64,000 nt of DNA from Antedon bifida (GCA_963402885.1 OY727102.1:12152001-12216000); one strand, 5' to 3'; counted from the stretch's first letter, positions 24,167 to 37,110 are shown. The notes: a model not told the origin generated them from the letters alone. Numbers and translations: made by a program.

Positions 24167-24714
24167 ACAACTAAATATTTTTCCATCATAAACAAATTAC
24201 ATTCGAAGGCATTTTGCAAGACATAGATCATCTGTTCCATTTTGACATAATGTTTGCTGTTGTTGCCAGAAGTGGTACTGTAGCATGAAGACAGTGCACA
24301 GACGAACTGTGTTCTGCCCCATCCTGGCCCCATTGGAAGTAACAGTTTTTAACGTCTCGCTACGGCCCAGTACGTGATACAGATTTTTTGGATCCGATCC
24401 TGCGTATGTACACTTGTTTTCCAAGTGATAGCCCTTAATATGTTTCATTGAATTCATTTTTCAATCCATTGAACATCGTTTTTCATGCTCACTTCATGCT
24501 CATCGAATTGCTTGAGCCGGACCAAACATGAAAGTTGCTCTTAAACCTACCTCAAGAGGTGGTCCAGATCTGCATCAAGACCAGCCTAACTTTGTGGAGT
24601 GTTTACTTATATCGATTGCCGACCCAGAGCAAGCCCTAGACCCACTAAGTCATAAGGTCATAGACCAGGTTTCTGGTTACTATGAAATACAAAATCAAAA
24701 GCGGATTTCATTTC
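24167..24714. other. Tail-to-tail spacer LRRC6/WRAP53
   Basis: This must hold both 3' untranslated regions. No canonical AATAAA is obvious for either gene. A 78-codon plus-strand open frame (24528-24764) runs through the WRAP53 3' end in antisense and is discussed as a finding. Confidence 0.5.
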
Positions 24715-27700
24715 TTAATATAAAGACCACAGTCGAAGAGTATGTTCAAAAGTTTTATCAGTGATAAGGTCTTCATCCTGTTCATCATTGTCAATCATAG
24801 GTGTTATGAACTTGCGTTGACCTGATGCAGTGGCTAGCATAGGCATAGTTGGGTGGTAGCTGAAAAGACATTGTATAGTATTATTTATAGTACAGCATCA
24901 AAAGCATTTATTTGTATTAAATATATAAATTTACTGCATTTTTCATCTGAAAATATAATTCATATACTTTACAGTAGTGTCTCCAAAAAACAAGTTGGCT
25001 CTACTTTATTTATTAAAATCAAATGTTGTGTTTTCACGCCGTTCCTTTAGCCAGTTGTATCAAGAGAACGGAATCATTAGGAAACAGTTACCATGCCGCA
25101 GCTTTGGAAACACAGACTGGGCATGGCATACTCCAAAGCATGTCTGGGAAAAGAGAGTCTATGAAAACATTTGCTAATATTGAGATGCATGTAGACAGTA
25201 GTTATCGCCAGATGAGAGGTGATTTTGTAAGAAATATTTCTTGTTTAAACTTACCTGATACCATTAACTGCGTCATCATGTGCTTTGAAAGTAGTGAGAG
25301 GTTGAAGCATTGGTTCTTCATATGTACTAGGTGTAGTAGGTGCTGAAATTGTATCATAGACTGTCACATAACCAGACTGATTACCTGATATAAGATATTG
25401 ACCAGTGCTTTAAAAAACAAATATGTTTGTTATTAATACTGAAGATTTTTTATGAAATCTACCATAATGTAAGCAGCAGTGCTGTCGTAGCAGAGGGGAG
25501 AGCGCCGTAGTTGGTTGCACTGATGGGGCATATCCCTTGGGTGGAAGTAGTTGAAAAGTGTAGCATCCAAGTCCATTATGAACATGGTTATTCATGGAAA
25601 GGGTGTTAATAAAAATGTGGTATTATTTTTAATGATGCTTATTTACATGGTGCGCAGTGGTGTAATGGCTGAGCACTCAGTGGCTAAACCCAGGGGCCTC
25701 CAGCGTTGGAGGGCCACTTAGGGTTCCTAAACTAGGGGCCTCGGGTCTCTAAGTTAAGCCACGAATGGTGCGCCTATCAATTCCCCAGTAATCAAATACA
25801 GTTTATAAAATGTTGATATTTCACTAAACTAGGGGGTCTGTTTTAGCTTCACTTCACAAACTAGTATAATTTTGAAATGATTGCACACCTATCCAGGTCA
25901 AAATACATTCGCTGATTAGTGGTAACCTCTCGTTGCATTCTGTAGAGGATTACACCTGGTTTACGCACATCCCAACAAATTATTTCAGGATCCTATAAAA
26001 AAAAAAATTTCTTATTATTAATAATAATCACTTCCTGCAAGTCAACCAGTTTAAGCTGGTTTGACCACAATAAGTTTTCTCCTTTGGTTTATTCATGGAT
26101 GGACACATAGGCACAGCCTGAAATATCTCAAGATCAGGGTATATCAAGGTGCTCGAGGGTCATCATAGCCTACTGATGTTAAAAGTTATCAGTGAATGTT
26201 TTTTTACACAATTAAATAATGAAACAAAATGTTACCACTCTTGCTCCACTGTACAGCTTTGTCCCGTCCGGTGAAAACATAAGTTGTGTAACTCCGCCCA
26301 CATGACCTTCTAGTACACAAAATTGAGTACCAGTCTCCTCACAGTAAACACCAACTATAATATAAAAAAGTTGTTTCATTATTATGCAAGTATTTTCTAT
26401 TAGTGTATTCTTATAATGTTAGTTTTTGTAAATCTATAGTGCTTTTTAGTTGCACTGGTGAAAATAAATTATAGTGTAAAAAGGAATGCAGGTATTTTGT
26501 TCGCAAGATGTGGGAAGAGGAAATAAGGAGGGAAAATGTGCCTTGTGGGGTGATCACTGGAAAGGGGTGCTTATACCAAAAAGCATATTCATTTAATAAT
26601 GGATAACTTTTAATACAGAATGTTATGTTATAAGACACTGATCACATTGAATTAATGAAAATATTGTAGGAATAGGAATAGTATTCTAATGTGATTCCAG
26701 TTAAGGTAACCTACTTGATTTTGAATATGAACCAGCTGCATACAGTCCACCAATGTCATCCATCGCAAAACATGAAATAATTCCAGACTGTCCAATTCCA
26801 TTCACTGGAATAAATTGTTTTCATTTTATAAAAAAAATATGTGAATATAGAAGACGTTTATAAATAGCAGAATAGTATAATAATAAAACTTTATTGAGCA
26901 CATGTTCACCTCAATGCCATTTTTTTTACGTTTAACATGAGTGCAAGGTACTTTTTATTGTATTATAAAATGTTAATAATTCAAATTTCACATGATCATA
27001 GCTGTTGGTTGTCAGCATAAAAAATGGTGAAATAATTGAAATGAGCCAATGTGAATATATTACAGGTACTATATTTTTTTAACTTTTTGAACGTATTGTG
27101 TTTTAAAAAAATTGTTTTTAACTATGATTAATGATGCTTTGATGTTTCAGCATATAAAAAAACTCCACTCCAAAGAATTATTATTACTTTGTTATGTAAA
27201 GTATCTTTCAATATATTTCAACACTATTCAGACGGTGATTAAATTTACTTATAGCAAGTATTGTCAATATGACTTAAATGTTACTATTATTTATTCTTTA
27301 TACTGGGTAGCCTCTTCAGTCAAAGACTGTTCTCCCAGAGGGCCCAGTGTATTTTACTATGATTAGTTTGTGACAGTGGCTGTCACAAACATGAAAGAAA
27401 GGGAATCGACTAGCTACCTAGTGTTGGTCTCTCTTCACATTCTCTACCAGGCCTATCTGTATAAAACACACGAATCATCTTCTTAAAACCAGCATAGAGT
27501 TTTGAACCATCAGGACTGAAGGCTACAGACAGAGCACTTGTTATTTCATCCTAAAGGAATGATAAATTATATACTGTATATTAATTATATTTTCAACCAA
27601 GATTTATAGAAAAAGAAAAAGATTTGAAAGAGCTGTTATATTCAAAATATCCATTACTATTACCCTATTGGGTTACAATTATTATAATCAGCAATTTTGT

Positions 27701-29359
27701 TTTATAAAATAATATAAAACTTACCAAGTGGTTGTATGGCCTGTAAGTGCACCGTAACTCGCCAGTGAAGGCATCCCATAAATGTATTGGATGATCTCTT
27801 GATGTTGACACCAAACTAAAGTAGAAACATACAAGTAATAACTATAGCATTTTTCTGGGTGGATCAACCACTTATTTATTCTCTCAGTCTAAACAATATT
27901 GCCCTGAAAACTTGGTTTTTATAAGTAACAGGGCATATGTAATTGGCGAGTTGCTCACTGTTGGATGTGTATGACATTTTTAACAATAAATACATTTTTT
28001 TAAATGTAAAAACCAGTACATAAATATTTTACAGAACACAGAATAAACACTATATCTCTGTATGCACACAATTTATTTTATGACAAAAAAATGTGATGTG
28101 CCCATAATTATATGGACATGATGATGTCATATCACTACCATATTTGGATTAATTTTAAATACCAAGCTGAAGATGGGTCCATTGAGCTCATTGTTGGATA
28201 CCAACAGTAATCATAAATCAACTCTCCCTCCGGAATCTTTAGGACAGATTCCCACTCCGGTAAGTCACCTTCTCTGTTTTCCTCCCATAATTCAGGTGGA
28301 AGGTTGAAGAGACGGAGCGTGTTATCATCACTGTTTGTTAGGATACAAGAGCCATCTGGAGCCCTGTAGAAGAAAAAATTACATAAGACTAAAGCTCTAC
28401 ACTATCAAACTGTATGTGACAAAAAAAAAGTGATGTGCCCATATATGGACTTGATGATGTTATATTACTATTACTTACCATATTTGGGCACATCACACTT
28501 TTTTGTCAAACTAGTTTGATAGTGTAGACAGAGTTTAACATGAACGAAAGCATGTAAAAATTGGTCGGTCATTTTTAACATCCTCCGAGGGGCATTACAT
28601 ATCTCTTTATTGCCAAAATGTAAAATAATAATAACAATTATGATGCTCAAATTATTTGGCAAACATTTATTTAAGAAAGAAATAATAATAATCTTACCAT
28701 TTACAACCTTTTAGGAAGTTTTCCTTTTTGTTTAGAAATTCTGATTTTGTGTTAATTAGTTTGTATGGTTCTTTCGTCCAATCAGGCTTGTACAAGCTAA
28801 AACGATAATAAAACATTTGTAAGAGGGAATTTAATTCTTCCTGTAGCTAGAAATTGTACTCAAATTCCTGAAATATTACTGTTTTGACTTAAAATACGAA
28901 AAAATCAACAACAATCTGAAAGATTACTACAATATTAGGGTTTAATGTATGGCAATCTAACAACAGGACACTGAGCTTGCCTTAACAAGATAGGAACTTG
29001 TAACAGTCCTTTGATCTTATGTCTGGCTGCGACTATACCAACAGTACTGTACTATGTTCATATTCTCTGTGGCTGATTGTGTCACAGCCACAGATAAAAC
29101 CTTTGATCTCCTGTTGTTAGGATTTCCTTGATGTGTCTTTGTACCTTGTATCCATAGTCTGTGTATCTGCATCAACATCAATAGTGGGTTTTTCTGATGA
29201 CTCCATTACAACCTCTCCGGGTTCCTCACTGGTTTCGTTAGTTGTCTTTTCTTCATGTTCAGGTTGGCTTTGATCAATGTTAAGTGCTTGATCATCTGGT
29301 GGGCAACTGACTACCTCCTCCTCCTCATCTGCATCTTGAACTGCTGTTTTGTCTGACAT
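24715..29359 (-). CDS. WRAP53: WRAP53/TCAB1, telomerase Cajal body protein 1
   Basis: Ten minus-strand exons join in frame to 449 residues: 29145-29359, 28698-28796, 28163-28363, 27725-27815, 27418-27550, 26715-26804, 26236-26354, 25889-25992, 25255-25407, 24715-24859. The first 70 or so residues are acidic and disordered. The rest is a WD40 propeller: [129 protein letters not shown], with the closing [19 protein letters not shown]53 binds the CAB box of scaRNAs and telomerase RNA and delivers them to Cajal bodies. Human WRAP53 is longer (548 residues), mostly at the N-terminus. The 3' end lies 548 bp from the converging LRRC6 stop. Confidence 0.96.
25478..25600. mobile_element. Copy of the SINE-like module seen at 6345-6460
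   Basis: Shared order of words: GCGCCGTAGTTGG, ATGGGGCATATCCCTTGGG, TGTAGCATCCAAGTCCA. It lies in WRAP53 intron 8. Confidence 0.5.
27300..27400 (+). mobile_element. Fragment of the composite SINE-like repeat (5' module)
   Basis: TACTGGGTAGCCTCTTCAGTC followed by AAAGACTG and CTCCCAGAGGGCCCAGT match the start of the element at 48025-48312. It lies in WRAP53 intron 5, immediately before exon 5 on the plus map. Confidence 0.65.
28052..28150. mobile_element. Partial GCTCTGTCTACAC hairpin MITE
   Basis: Keeps the left stem remnant and the ATGTGATGTGCCCATA to CACTACCATATTTGG core. The right arm is missing. It ends about 15 bp from WRAP53 exon 3. Confidence 0.75.
28389..28537. mobile_element. GCTCTGTCTACAC hairpin MITE, full copy
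   Basis: Left arm AAAGCTCTACACTATCAAAC (a small deletion) and right arm TTTGATAGTGTAGACAGAG. It lies in WRAP53 intron 2, 25 bp beyond exon 3 on the plus map. Confidence 0.9.
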
Positions 29360-30899
29360 TATTCAATTTCAATACTTGCTCTAATTTCAGCTCACATTTT
29401 GCATTGCTATAAATAAAATATGGTACAAAAACAATTCGTTGATTAGGATCAAACATTTTGCCAGTTGGTAAAGAAGAATGTTGCTGTAAACCTGATTACT
29501 ACTACTACATCCTAGCACCTTTTTTAGTATTACATTTAATAATTAGTAAACATTCAATATACTGTAAGAATAAGATAGATAGGCCTTATTATATTAATTA
29601 TTTTTTACAGTAACCATAAAATAAGAAGGCAAGGCTTCCAAAAAGATGACAGCCTAATGATTTAGTTCATTGTTTATATTATAAATATACAGAAAAACAC
29701 AAAGGAATTAAATTGAATTGTTATACAGAAATGCACAAACCAAAAACAACAGATCTAAATAAAAGATCCAACAACACATGTTGATGTTGACATTTTGTTA
29801 TTTCATAATACCGCCACCTATGTGATAGATCAAAATGGCATATTGGCAGAAAGCACTGTGAATTACATTTTGTTTAAAATTAAAACTGTATTTACATTTA
29901 CACGTTTTATATATACATTATATACATTAGAAATGATTTTTAAATATAAATTAAAACTACTTATTTCCATCTTAGTTTTATAATTTTAGAAAATTAGAGA
30001 TTATCGACGATAACAACGCCATTACAATTACATGTCATGAATTATCTGGCAACACTTGATAAATACTGCGGGTTTTTCAAAAGACGACACGATACTAGCT
30101 AGCAGGGCCTAGGCTAGGCCTAAATACATATTCCAGAAATCGCTGGGAAAGCAGCATTTTACTAAACAGTTATCTTAGAATACTTTATAAATATGTTAAC
30201 TGCATACTTGTGTTGCTTGATAAAGGTACAATTTATTAAGACCTTTTTCTAAGCCTAAACAATAAGTCTATATAGGCTAGCCTAGGTAAAGGTAGAGGGT
30301 AGGTCGGGACTAGACACTAGGCCAGCCTGGTGTTGTTTGATTCTTTCGGTCTCCATTTAGTTAGGTCGGCCGCTCGTTATAGAACGCCTAAATTCTTTAT
30401 TATTCGTAATAATTTACTCATCGTCTTTATTGAGTAGAAAGATGTGATAGGCTACATTACCAGCCTACTCTACTACTAGCCTAATAATAAAAGTAGTTTA
30501 TATTTATAATAATTAATAATATTAGGCCTAGGGCCTAGGCCTAATAATAAATAATATAGGCCTAGTAGTAGTAGTAGCCTAGGCCTAATAGTATACCTTA
30601 ATTAATTATTATAATAAATAGGGCTAGTTTTAGGAGCTTCACTTGACATGACACTCATGGAAAAAGTGACTGAGATGGTCATAACCATGTCAACGCCAAC
30701 GAAATGTCTACACCAAACAGTGACTGAGGGCCCAATGCACAAGTTTTAAAAAAGACGAAATCTCGGACCATTCAAAACTGGTTGTTTTTTTATGTCTGTT
30801 AGTCCCGATCGGCTCTCCTCCCCCTACCTCCCTAGTTGGAAATATTTATTTTACTTTTTTATTTTTTAAGGTTTAGTAAGAAGAGAAACACAGAAGAAA
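29360..30899. promoter_or_regulatory. Divergent promoter region, WRAP53 and RBBP8
   Basis: The start codons at 29359 (minus) and 30900 (plus) face apart across 1.54 kb. About 30090-30600 is rich in TAGGCCTA words, like the DUF389/LRRC6 divergent region. No coding exon is seen. Transcription starts cannot be placed from sequence alone. Confidence 0.5.
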
Positions 30900-33800
30900 A
30901 TGGCAAATGATGATAATCAATTTATGAGCTGTTTGTTAAAACTACAAGAAGCACATTTGCAGATTGTGAAAAGTAATTTTATTTATAATTGCTGCCTCAA
31001 AATTATAAAGCTCTGTCTACACTATCAAAAGTATAGTTTGACAAAAAAAGTCACATCACATTTTTTTTGTCACATAAAGTTTGATAGTGTAGACAGAGCT
31101 TTAGATTGAGCATAAATTTGAAGAAGTAAAACATTTTTACTACATAATTATAATAGTATATTATACAATATTTTTGTTTCCTGATATTAGCAAAAAAACA
31201 GCTTAAAATGATTTAAGCTGTATCATTAAATGATGCGTTTAGCATTTGCTGTTACCATGCAAACAGAACTTAAAACATTTCTTTCACATTTGAATCATAT
31301 CAAACTAACTTTATTGAACAAAATATCTGTAATATTAACAGTACACTTGTACTTTTTTGTTACAAAATTAGTTTAAATAACTTCCATTTGATAGATAAAT
31401 AAATGTGAATAATTGTTATTATTTAATTGTCTTGTTCTAAACAGAATTAAAAGATGAGGTATGCATGATAACAACAAGATACCAAAAAGTGCACACTAAT
31501 GCAAATCAGTAAGTAATTCTACAATATTCATTGTCTATTCATGTCTAAATTGTTTGTCTTTTGTTAATTAGATTAATTAATATTAAATATATTTTTCTTA
31601 ATAAAGGAGTGCTCATTATGCAAAGAAATATTACACAAAATGTAAGTTAATGCTAAATGAACGTGAGATGATGAAAACTAAGATGCAAGAGCTGATGAAA
31701 GATAAGTAAGTAAAACACATGTATAATACTAGAGGACATACCTTATGCCCAACCTTTGAGCCTTCCTTTTAATGTCAAACTCATTTGTTGGTGAGATTTG
31801 GATTTATAAAAAGTGAAAGCTGTAAACATGCCTAGGTCGCCGTCAAACAATAATCGTTCAGATGTCTGTGCAAAATATGAATAGCTGCTACTCGGCAAAT
31901 ATTAATATGACCACCCAGATGCTCATTCAGAAACCCGCTATTTGTTTTTATTTTCTTTTTTTATACAGAATATGTAAGAAGTGTAAAGATACAACAGATC
32001 AACATAAAACATGTGTAGATGCTTCAACAGAAAGTAAGCCTATTAGTTTGGAATTATTAGGAAGTTATGCTATTTATCCCCCTTTTTTCAATACAGTACT
32101 TCAGAGTAAGCTATCATCTAGTATCAGTAATATATAAGGTTCATACTACTGTAGTTACAGAAATCATGGAATTATAATTTTAAAAATTGTCCCCACCTCA
32201 AAATTTATGGCTATCATTAAAAAGTCATAGATAGAGCATATAATATGATCAGAGAGTTATTTGTATACCCGATAAGATGAAAACAATTTACATTTTTGTT
32301 GGAAACCATTCATGCACAATTTATGTAACACTGTTCAAAAGTCATGGAGTTTTACTAAAAAGTATATTGGTATATTGAATCTTTATTAATTTTAATTGCT
32401 AACTATTGTATTGTTTATAGATTTCCCCTCATCAGTGGTATCTTCCACAATTGGATCTAATTTATCTCCAGTTAAGAAGCCTAAAGGAAAGCTTAGAAGA
32501 AAGAAAGGAGTAAGTTCTGTAGCAGTGAGTGTGATGATGACAAAACCTTTAATTATACCAATCACGGGTCAAAGTTCAAAAGAAAGTAATACTAAGATAG
32601 CAACAGAAGGAAGATTCAATGAAAGTGACTGTTACATTGGTGCAAAAGGTGACAATGTAAAAATGGCATTTGTTCCAGATACCTTTCCATCAGATATGTC
32701 ATTAGACATTTCTGATGAGATTAACATACCGTTAATAGATGATTCTGATATTAAAACACCTGATGTGAAAGGCATTATGGGAAGAGATATCATGTCGGTG
32801 TCAATACCAGATACATGCACGTTTCCAGATGAAGATGCAACAGTGTTTCATACACAAGATAAGGTGGACGGCCCACAATACACCAGCACACAGCTTGTCC
32901 CTCAACTAGAAGATAATTCTCTTAATTTAGATAAAGAAATTCCTTCGCACATGGACGATGATGATCTGACAATGACTCAATCTCAGACCAGAGTTTTGAA
33001 GGTACCACCATTAAGCAGTACACCAAACATACCAAAGATTAAGAAGGCACGACAGATGGTTAGTAAGCAAGATAAACAAAAGAATGGAGATGGTCAAACA
33101 AAGCAGGCTGCTGACCGTCGAACCTCATTGCCAAGGTCAGAATCACAGTATCCAGTTGATCTTAATAATACACAGATTCCTTCACCAACATTCCAACGAG
33201 ACATCTCAGCAACTCTTACAAAAGAAGATGAGGAAAAAGCTAAGAATGCTAGCAGAGTTCTTGGATTTTCTGTCCAGAAAACACCTTCCGTTGTTAATCA
33301 AAAGACCCCTGTATCTTCCTCTATATCTTTGGCCCTAAAGACTCCTTCTTCAGCTTCTCTGATAGGGGATGAAAGCTACATGTCTGATGAATCACCATTG
33401 TTGTTACGAGAACCTAAAATTGATTTTCAGAAAACAAGATTGTTTAACAACACTTCTAGACATGAAATGGAAGAGGAAACACCGTCGATTAGTAAGAAAC
33501 GTAAACTTATTGATGAAGATACAAATTCTAAACAAAATGTTGTGGAAAGTAAAAGAAGATACAAAGAAGATAATACTGAACAGGAAGTCAAACAAAGTAA
33601 TTTAAACTCTCCAACAAAACACAGACTTGTCCAAAAAACTCTGACCAGTTTTAATGGCAGTAATAAAGGTAGCTCTGACATTAGAAGACCCAGTAACAAA
33701 GGAAGTATCACTTGTGATGATACTCAGCAAGACATCTATTTTCAAGAAGCTGTTAAACAGTCTCTGCAAGATTTTAAGACATCGGAGTTTAAGAAACCTT

Positions 33801-36800
33801 TTGTACCTGTTAAAAGAAGAACTTTGTATGATGACCAAAACGATGACAATGAAATTGATCACAGAAAAGAAGGCCGTGAAATTGATCGCAGTTTTCTAAA
33901 TGGTACTATAGATCCTTCTATTGATCTTACCGAATTTGACGAGAATACTCCACAAACATACGATCTCGCTAATCATAAACCTGTTTTAATAAAGTCTGGC
34001 ACAGTTTGCATTGTCAAAGAGGTGCCATGCATTCTAGATGATACATGTGCTACTAACATGCAAGAAGGGGATGCTGTTCATTCTTTAATGGTTGATAAGG
34101 ATGTTGAGAATTTAAGCGAAGATGATATGTTTGGTGCCGATGAAGAATATGAGGAACATAATCAAGGTAGCTTTTTTTTTATATACAGTACTCAATCAAT
34201 TGATTGATTTTTAATAATAATTGAATTTACTGTACTTTATTCACTCTCTCGTCTTCTAAACTGTTTCCATACAGGATTAGTACTGTATGGGCCTTTGAAA
34301 ACATGGAAAATAATGGATCTTATAATATTTTCGATGTCTGGAAAGTCACAAAAATAGATTAGATGGAGGTATATTGCTGTCATGACATTTCATTTTGTTC
34401 ATTATGTTATGTTACCTTTTCCACAGATATGACCAATGTTGTTGAAGATGAGAAACCAAAGAAGCTACCTGTTGATTCTTTCATCAAAGATTATGATGTG
34501 TAATGACTTTTTTCTTGTACTAATGTGTTACATTTATTATTTACAATTAAAGTGAGTTGACCAATCACAGACAACAGTTTGGATTTTTTTCATCTTGTCA
34601 ATTTCTTGTTAATTCTGGAAGATTTGATTGATGTTTCTGTTTCTTTGCTGATCCAAGGCGCCTTGAAGCTAAGGTGCCTATGTGTTAAATATTGAAAAAA
34701 AAAAACCGGTTTGGATAATCTATCGCATCATAGTTGGTGAAGATTGGAGTAGAATCTCTATTAAAAAGGGACACATTCATCATATAGGAGTGTCCCCTGA
34801 ATATGTGTTGGTCATTATGTGATATATTTGCCCTTGTTCTTTTCACAGTAAAGGCTCGAAGGGTGTTCAAAATTAGAGGCTCTTCTGTATAGATACTAAA
34901 TGCAAACGATTTAGACCTGATGATAGTAACATATTTTGTATGCAATTCCTACAGGGTGCCATCAGTTGCAGAAGAGAAGCCCACTTATAAGTACGTAGAA
35001 GTAGTACGTAAGCAGGCAGACAGGAGGAAACTAAGAGGCTTTGAATGCAAGGACTGTGAAGCGGTATGTATTGTTTGTGTATTCCTCTATTTCGTTTCGT
35101 TTATTTTCCACTCATTTAAATGAATTTAAACAAACATACGTATACAGTGTATAATATGGGTGGATGGAGGTCGCAGTAAGTTAATTGAACTTTAAGTCGT
35201 GACCCCCGTATCAGTATAACAATAAAAATGGAATAGACTAAAATATATGTTTAAAAATGAGGGTACATAAAAATCAAGTACATAAAATTTTAATTAAGTA
35301 AGACAGTAAAAGTTAAATAGAACCTCTATTAAAGGGACCCGGCAAAGTGTCCCTTGATTCCCTTTAATAGAGGTGTCTCTTTAATAGAGGTTTGGCTATA
35401 AAAATATATTTTGCTCCTCATTCATTACATATGATGTAGGTGAACTTCTACTGTAGTTAACTAAGTATTCTACAGGAAAATTTAGTTGTGTGAATCAAAA
35501 GTGTTGGTCTTCAATCACTTTTTATTGTTTGTTGTATTGTTGAGGACTTGCTCTTTATTTGCCTTCACAGTATTTGTTTCTGAACTTGTATTTTTTCTCC
35601 TAAAGTATTTCAGTACAATGGATTTGACAGATTCACAGAAGGCTGATCGTATGAAGGCTTGTTCACGTCACAGAGGTCATTATTCTCCCCCTGCTACTCA
35701 ACCTCATTATTGGGACGTTGACTTCCCTAATACACAGATATGCCTTCAAAAAGGTAATGGTTCTTGACAATTATCTAATCATTAATGAAATAGGGGAAGT
35801 GGTTCTTTTTTTCAGGAAAGGGCAAACAATTGTCATGCGAGTAATCATGTCATTATTTATTTTGCCAGTTTACATAATGTGCAACATGAAAACAGAACAA
35901 AAGTAGAATTACTTTTAAGTAATCCTACTTTCCTCCTAGAGTTTAAATTGTATGCTGCATACAGTACAACACCATAACCCTCCTGTAGGTCTGAATAGGA
36001 CCTATGGTGTTGTATGCTGCATACAGTACAACACCATAACTCTGTAGGTCTGAACAAGACCTATGGTGTTGTATGCTGCATACAGTACAACACCATAACT
36101 CTCCTGTAGGTCTGAATAGGACCTATGGTGTTGTATGCTGCATACAGTACAACACCATAACTCTGTAGGTCAGAACAAGACCTATGGAGTTGTATGCTGC
36201 GTACAGTACACAACCATAACTATGTAGGTCTGAACAAGACCTATGGAGTTGTATGCTGCATACAGTACAAAACCATAACTCTCCTGTAGGTCTGAACAAG
36301 ACCTATGGAGTTGTATGCTGCATACAGTACAACACCATAACTCTCCTGTAGGTCTGAACAAGACCTATGGAGTTGTATGCTGCATACAGTACACCATAAC
36401 TCTCCTGTAGTTCTGAACAAGACCTATGGAGTTGTATGCTGCATACAGTACAAAACCATAATTCTGTAGAGTCTGAATTGGCCCTATTGTTGAAATTGAG
36501 CAAATTTTCATGCATATTCCTTCTAAAGTGACATTAAACTGTTGATTTTGTGTCAACAAGAAAACACAAACAAACTAAGTATACATTATTATTTCAAAAA
36601 TGATTAGGTTGACAAAAGTGTAATGTTTATACATTTTTGTTATGTGTACATTTATGGTTAAACTCTTTTGTTTTGTTACAGGTTATATTAACAATGCATC
36701 CAAGGAGGAAGAAGAAACAGCTGAGGAAACAAGAAAGCTACTTGGTAGGAGGAAAAAATATAAAAGAAATTTCAAAAGTAAAACAGAATCAAAACAAAAC

Positions 36801-36803
36801 TAG
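30900..36803 (+). CDS. RBBP8: RBBP8/CtIP (Sae2/Ctp1 family), DNA end-resection factor
   Basis: Nine exons: 30900-30972, 31445-31508, 31607-31705, 31969-32033, 32421-34166, 34427-34497, 34955-35063, 35606-35753, 36682-36803; about 831 residues. The N-terminus is a helical, probably coiled-coil oligomerisation region followed by ICKKCKDTTDQH, matching the CtIP zinc CxxC motif. Exon 5 encodes a long disordered Ser/Thr-rich middle. Exons 7-9 give the conserved Sae2/CtIP C-terminal domain: KYVEVVRKQADRRKLRGFEC, CKDCEAYFSTMD, CSRHRGHYSPP, FPNTQICLQKGYI. CtIP stimulates the MRE11 nuclease and starts resection for homologous repair. The ATG sits in AAAATGGC. All junctions are in phase except exon 6 to exon 7, where canonical sites leave the frame off by one base. 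The usual CDK threonine-proline in the C-terminal domain reads ATQP. Confidence 0.95.
31006..31102. mobile_element. Short GCTCTGTCTACAC hairpin MITE
   Basis: Both arms are present, but most of the central core is deleted, leaving a hairpin of about 97 bp with long complementary arms. It lies in RBBP8 intron 1, 34 bp after exon 1. Flanks allow a TA target duplication (TA-AAGCTCTG and CAGAGCTT-TA). Confidence 0.9.
34735..34875. mobile_element. AATAGAGGTGTCCC-type repeat
   Basis: Contains TCTCTATTAAAAAGGGACAC and GGAGTGTCCCCTGAATA, words shared with 35325-35400 and 54112-54790. It lies in RBBP8 intron 6. Confidence 0.55.
35320..35402. mobile_element. AATAGAGGTGTCCC-type repeat, short hairpin copy
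   Basis: AACCTCTATTAAAGGGAC and its partners CCCTTTAATAGAGGTGTC and TTTAATAGAGGTTTGGC form inverted and direct repeats. It lies in RBBP8 intron 7. Confidence 0.65.
35941..36480. repeat. 59-63-bp minisatellite, 9 copies
   Basis: Nine copies occur at steps of 59-63 bp from about 35950. Each contains the perfect dyad GTATGCTGCATAC followed by AGTACAACACCATAACTC and TGTAGGTCTGAACAAGACCTATGG. Length varies by the presence of TCCTG. The array lies in RBBP8 intron 8. Open frames read across the array are artefacts. Confidence 0.95.
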
Positions 36804-37110
36804 GACAGTGTTGTATTTAAGAATTATATATATATTAATATTAACTCTATGGTTAATTGCAATAACATGAACAATTCTGTGGTAAAAATCTTAAATGTTT
36901 GCATAAAAGGATCATAAAAGAATAGGTTCTCGCATTAATACGCTGTATAAACAGAGGCATAGAGTGGTACATGACTGAGTAAAGGCATGACTTCAAACTG
37001 GTGTATCTGATTGACTAATTAGTACAGCCATATTATGATTGTCCCTTTCCATATGATGGATGGTGGAACACTTTTTGAGATATATTTATTTGGGAGTTAA
37101 TTTCCTAGTT

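Noticed and set aside
36303..36559. Minus-strand frames of 64-70 codons
   Set aside because: They read through the minisatellite in RBBP8 intron 8.
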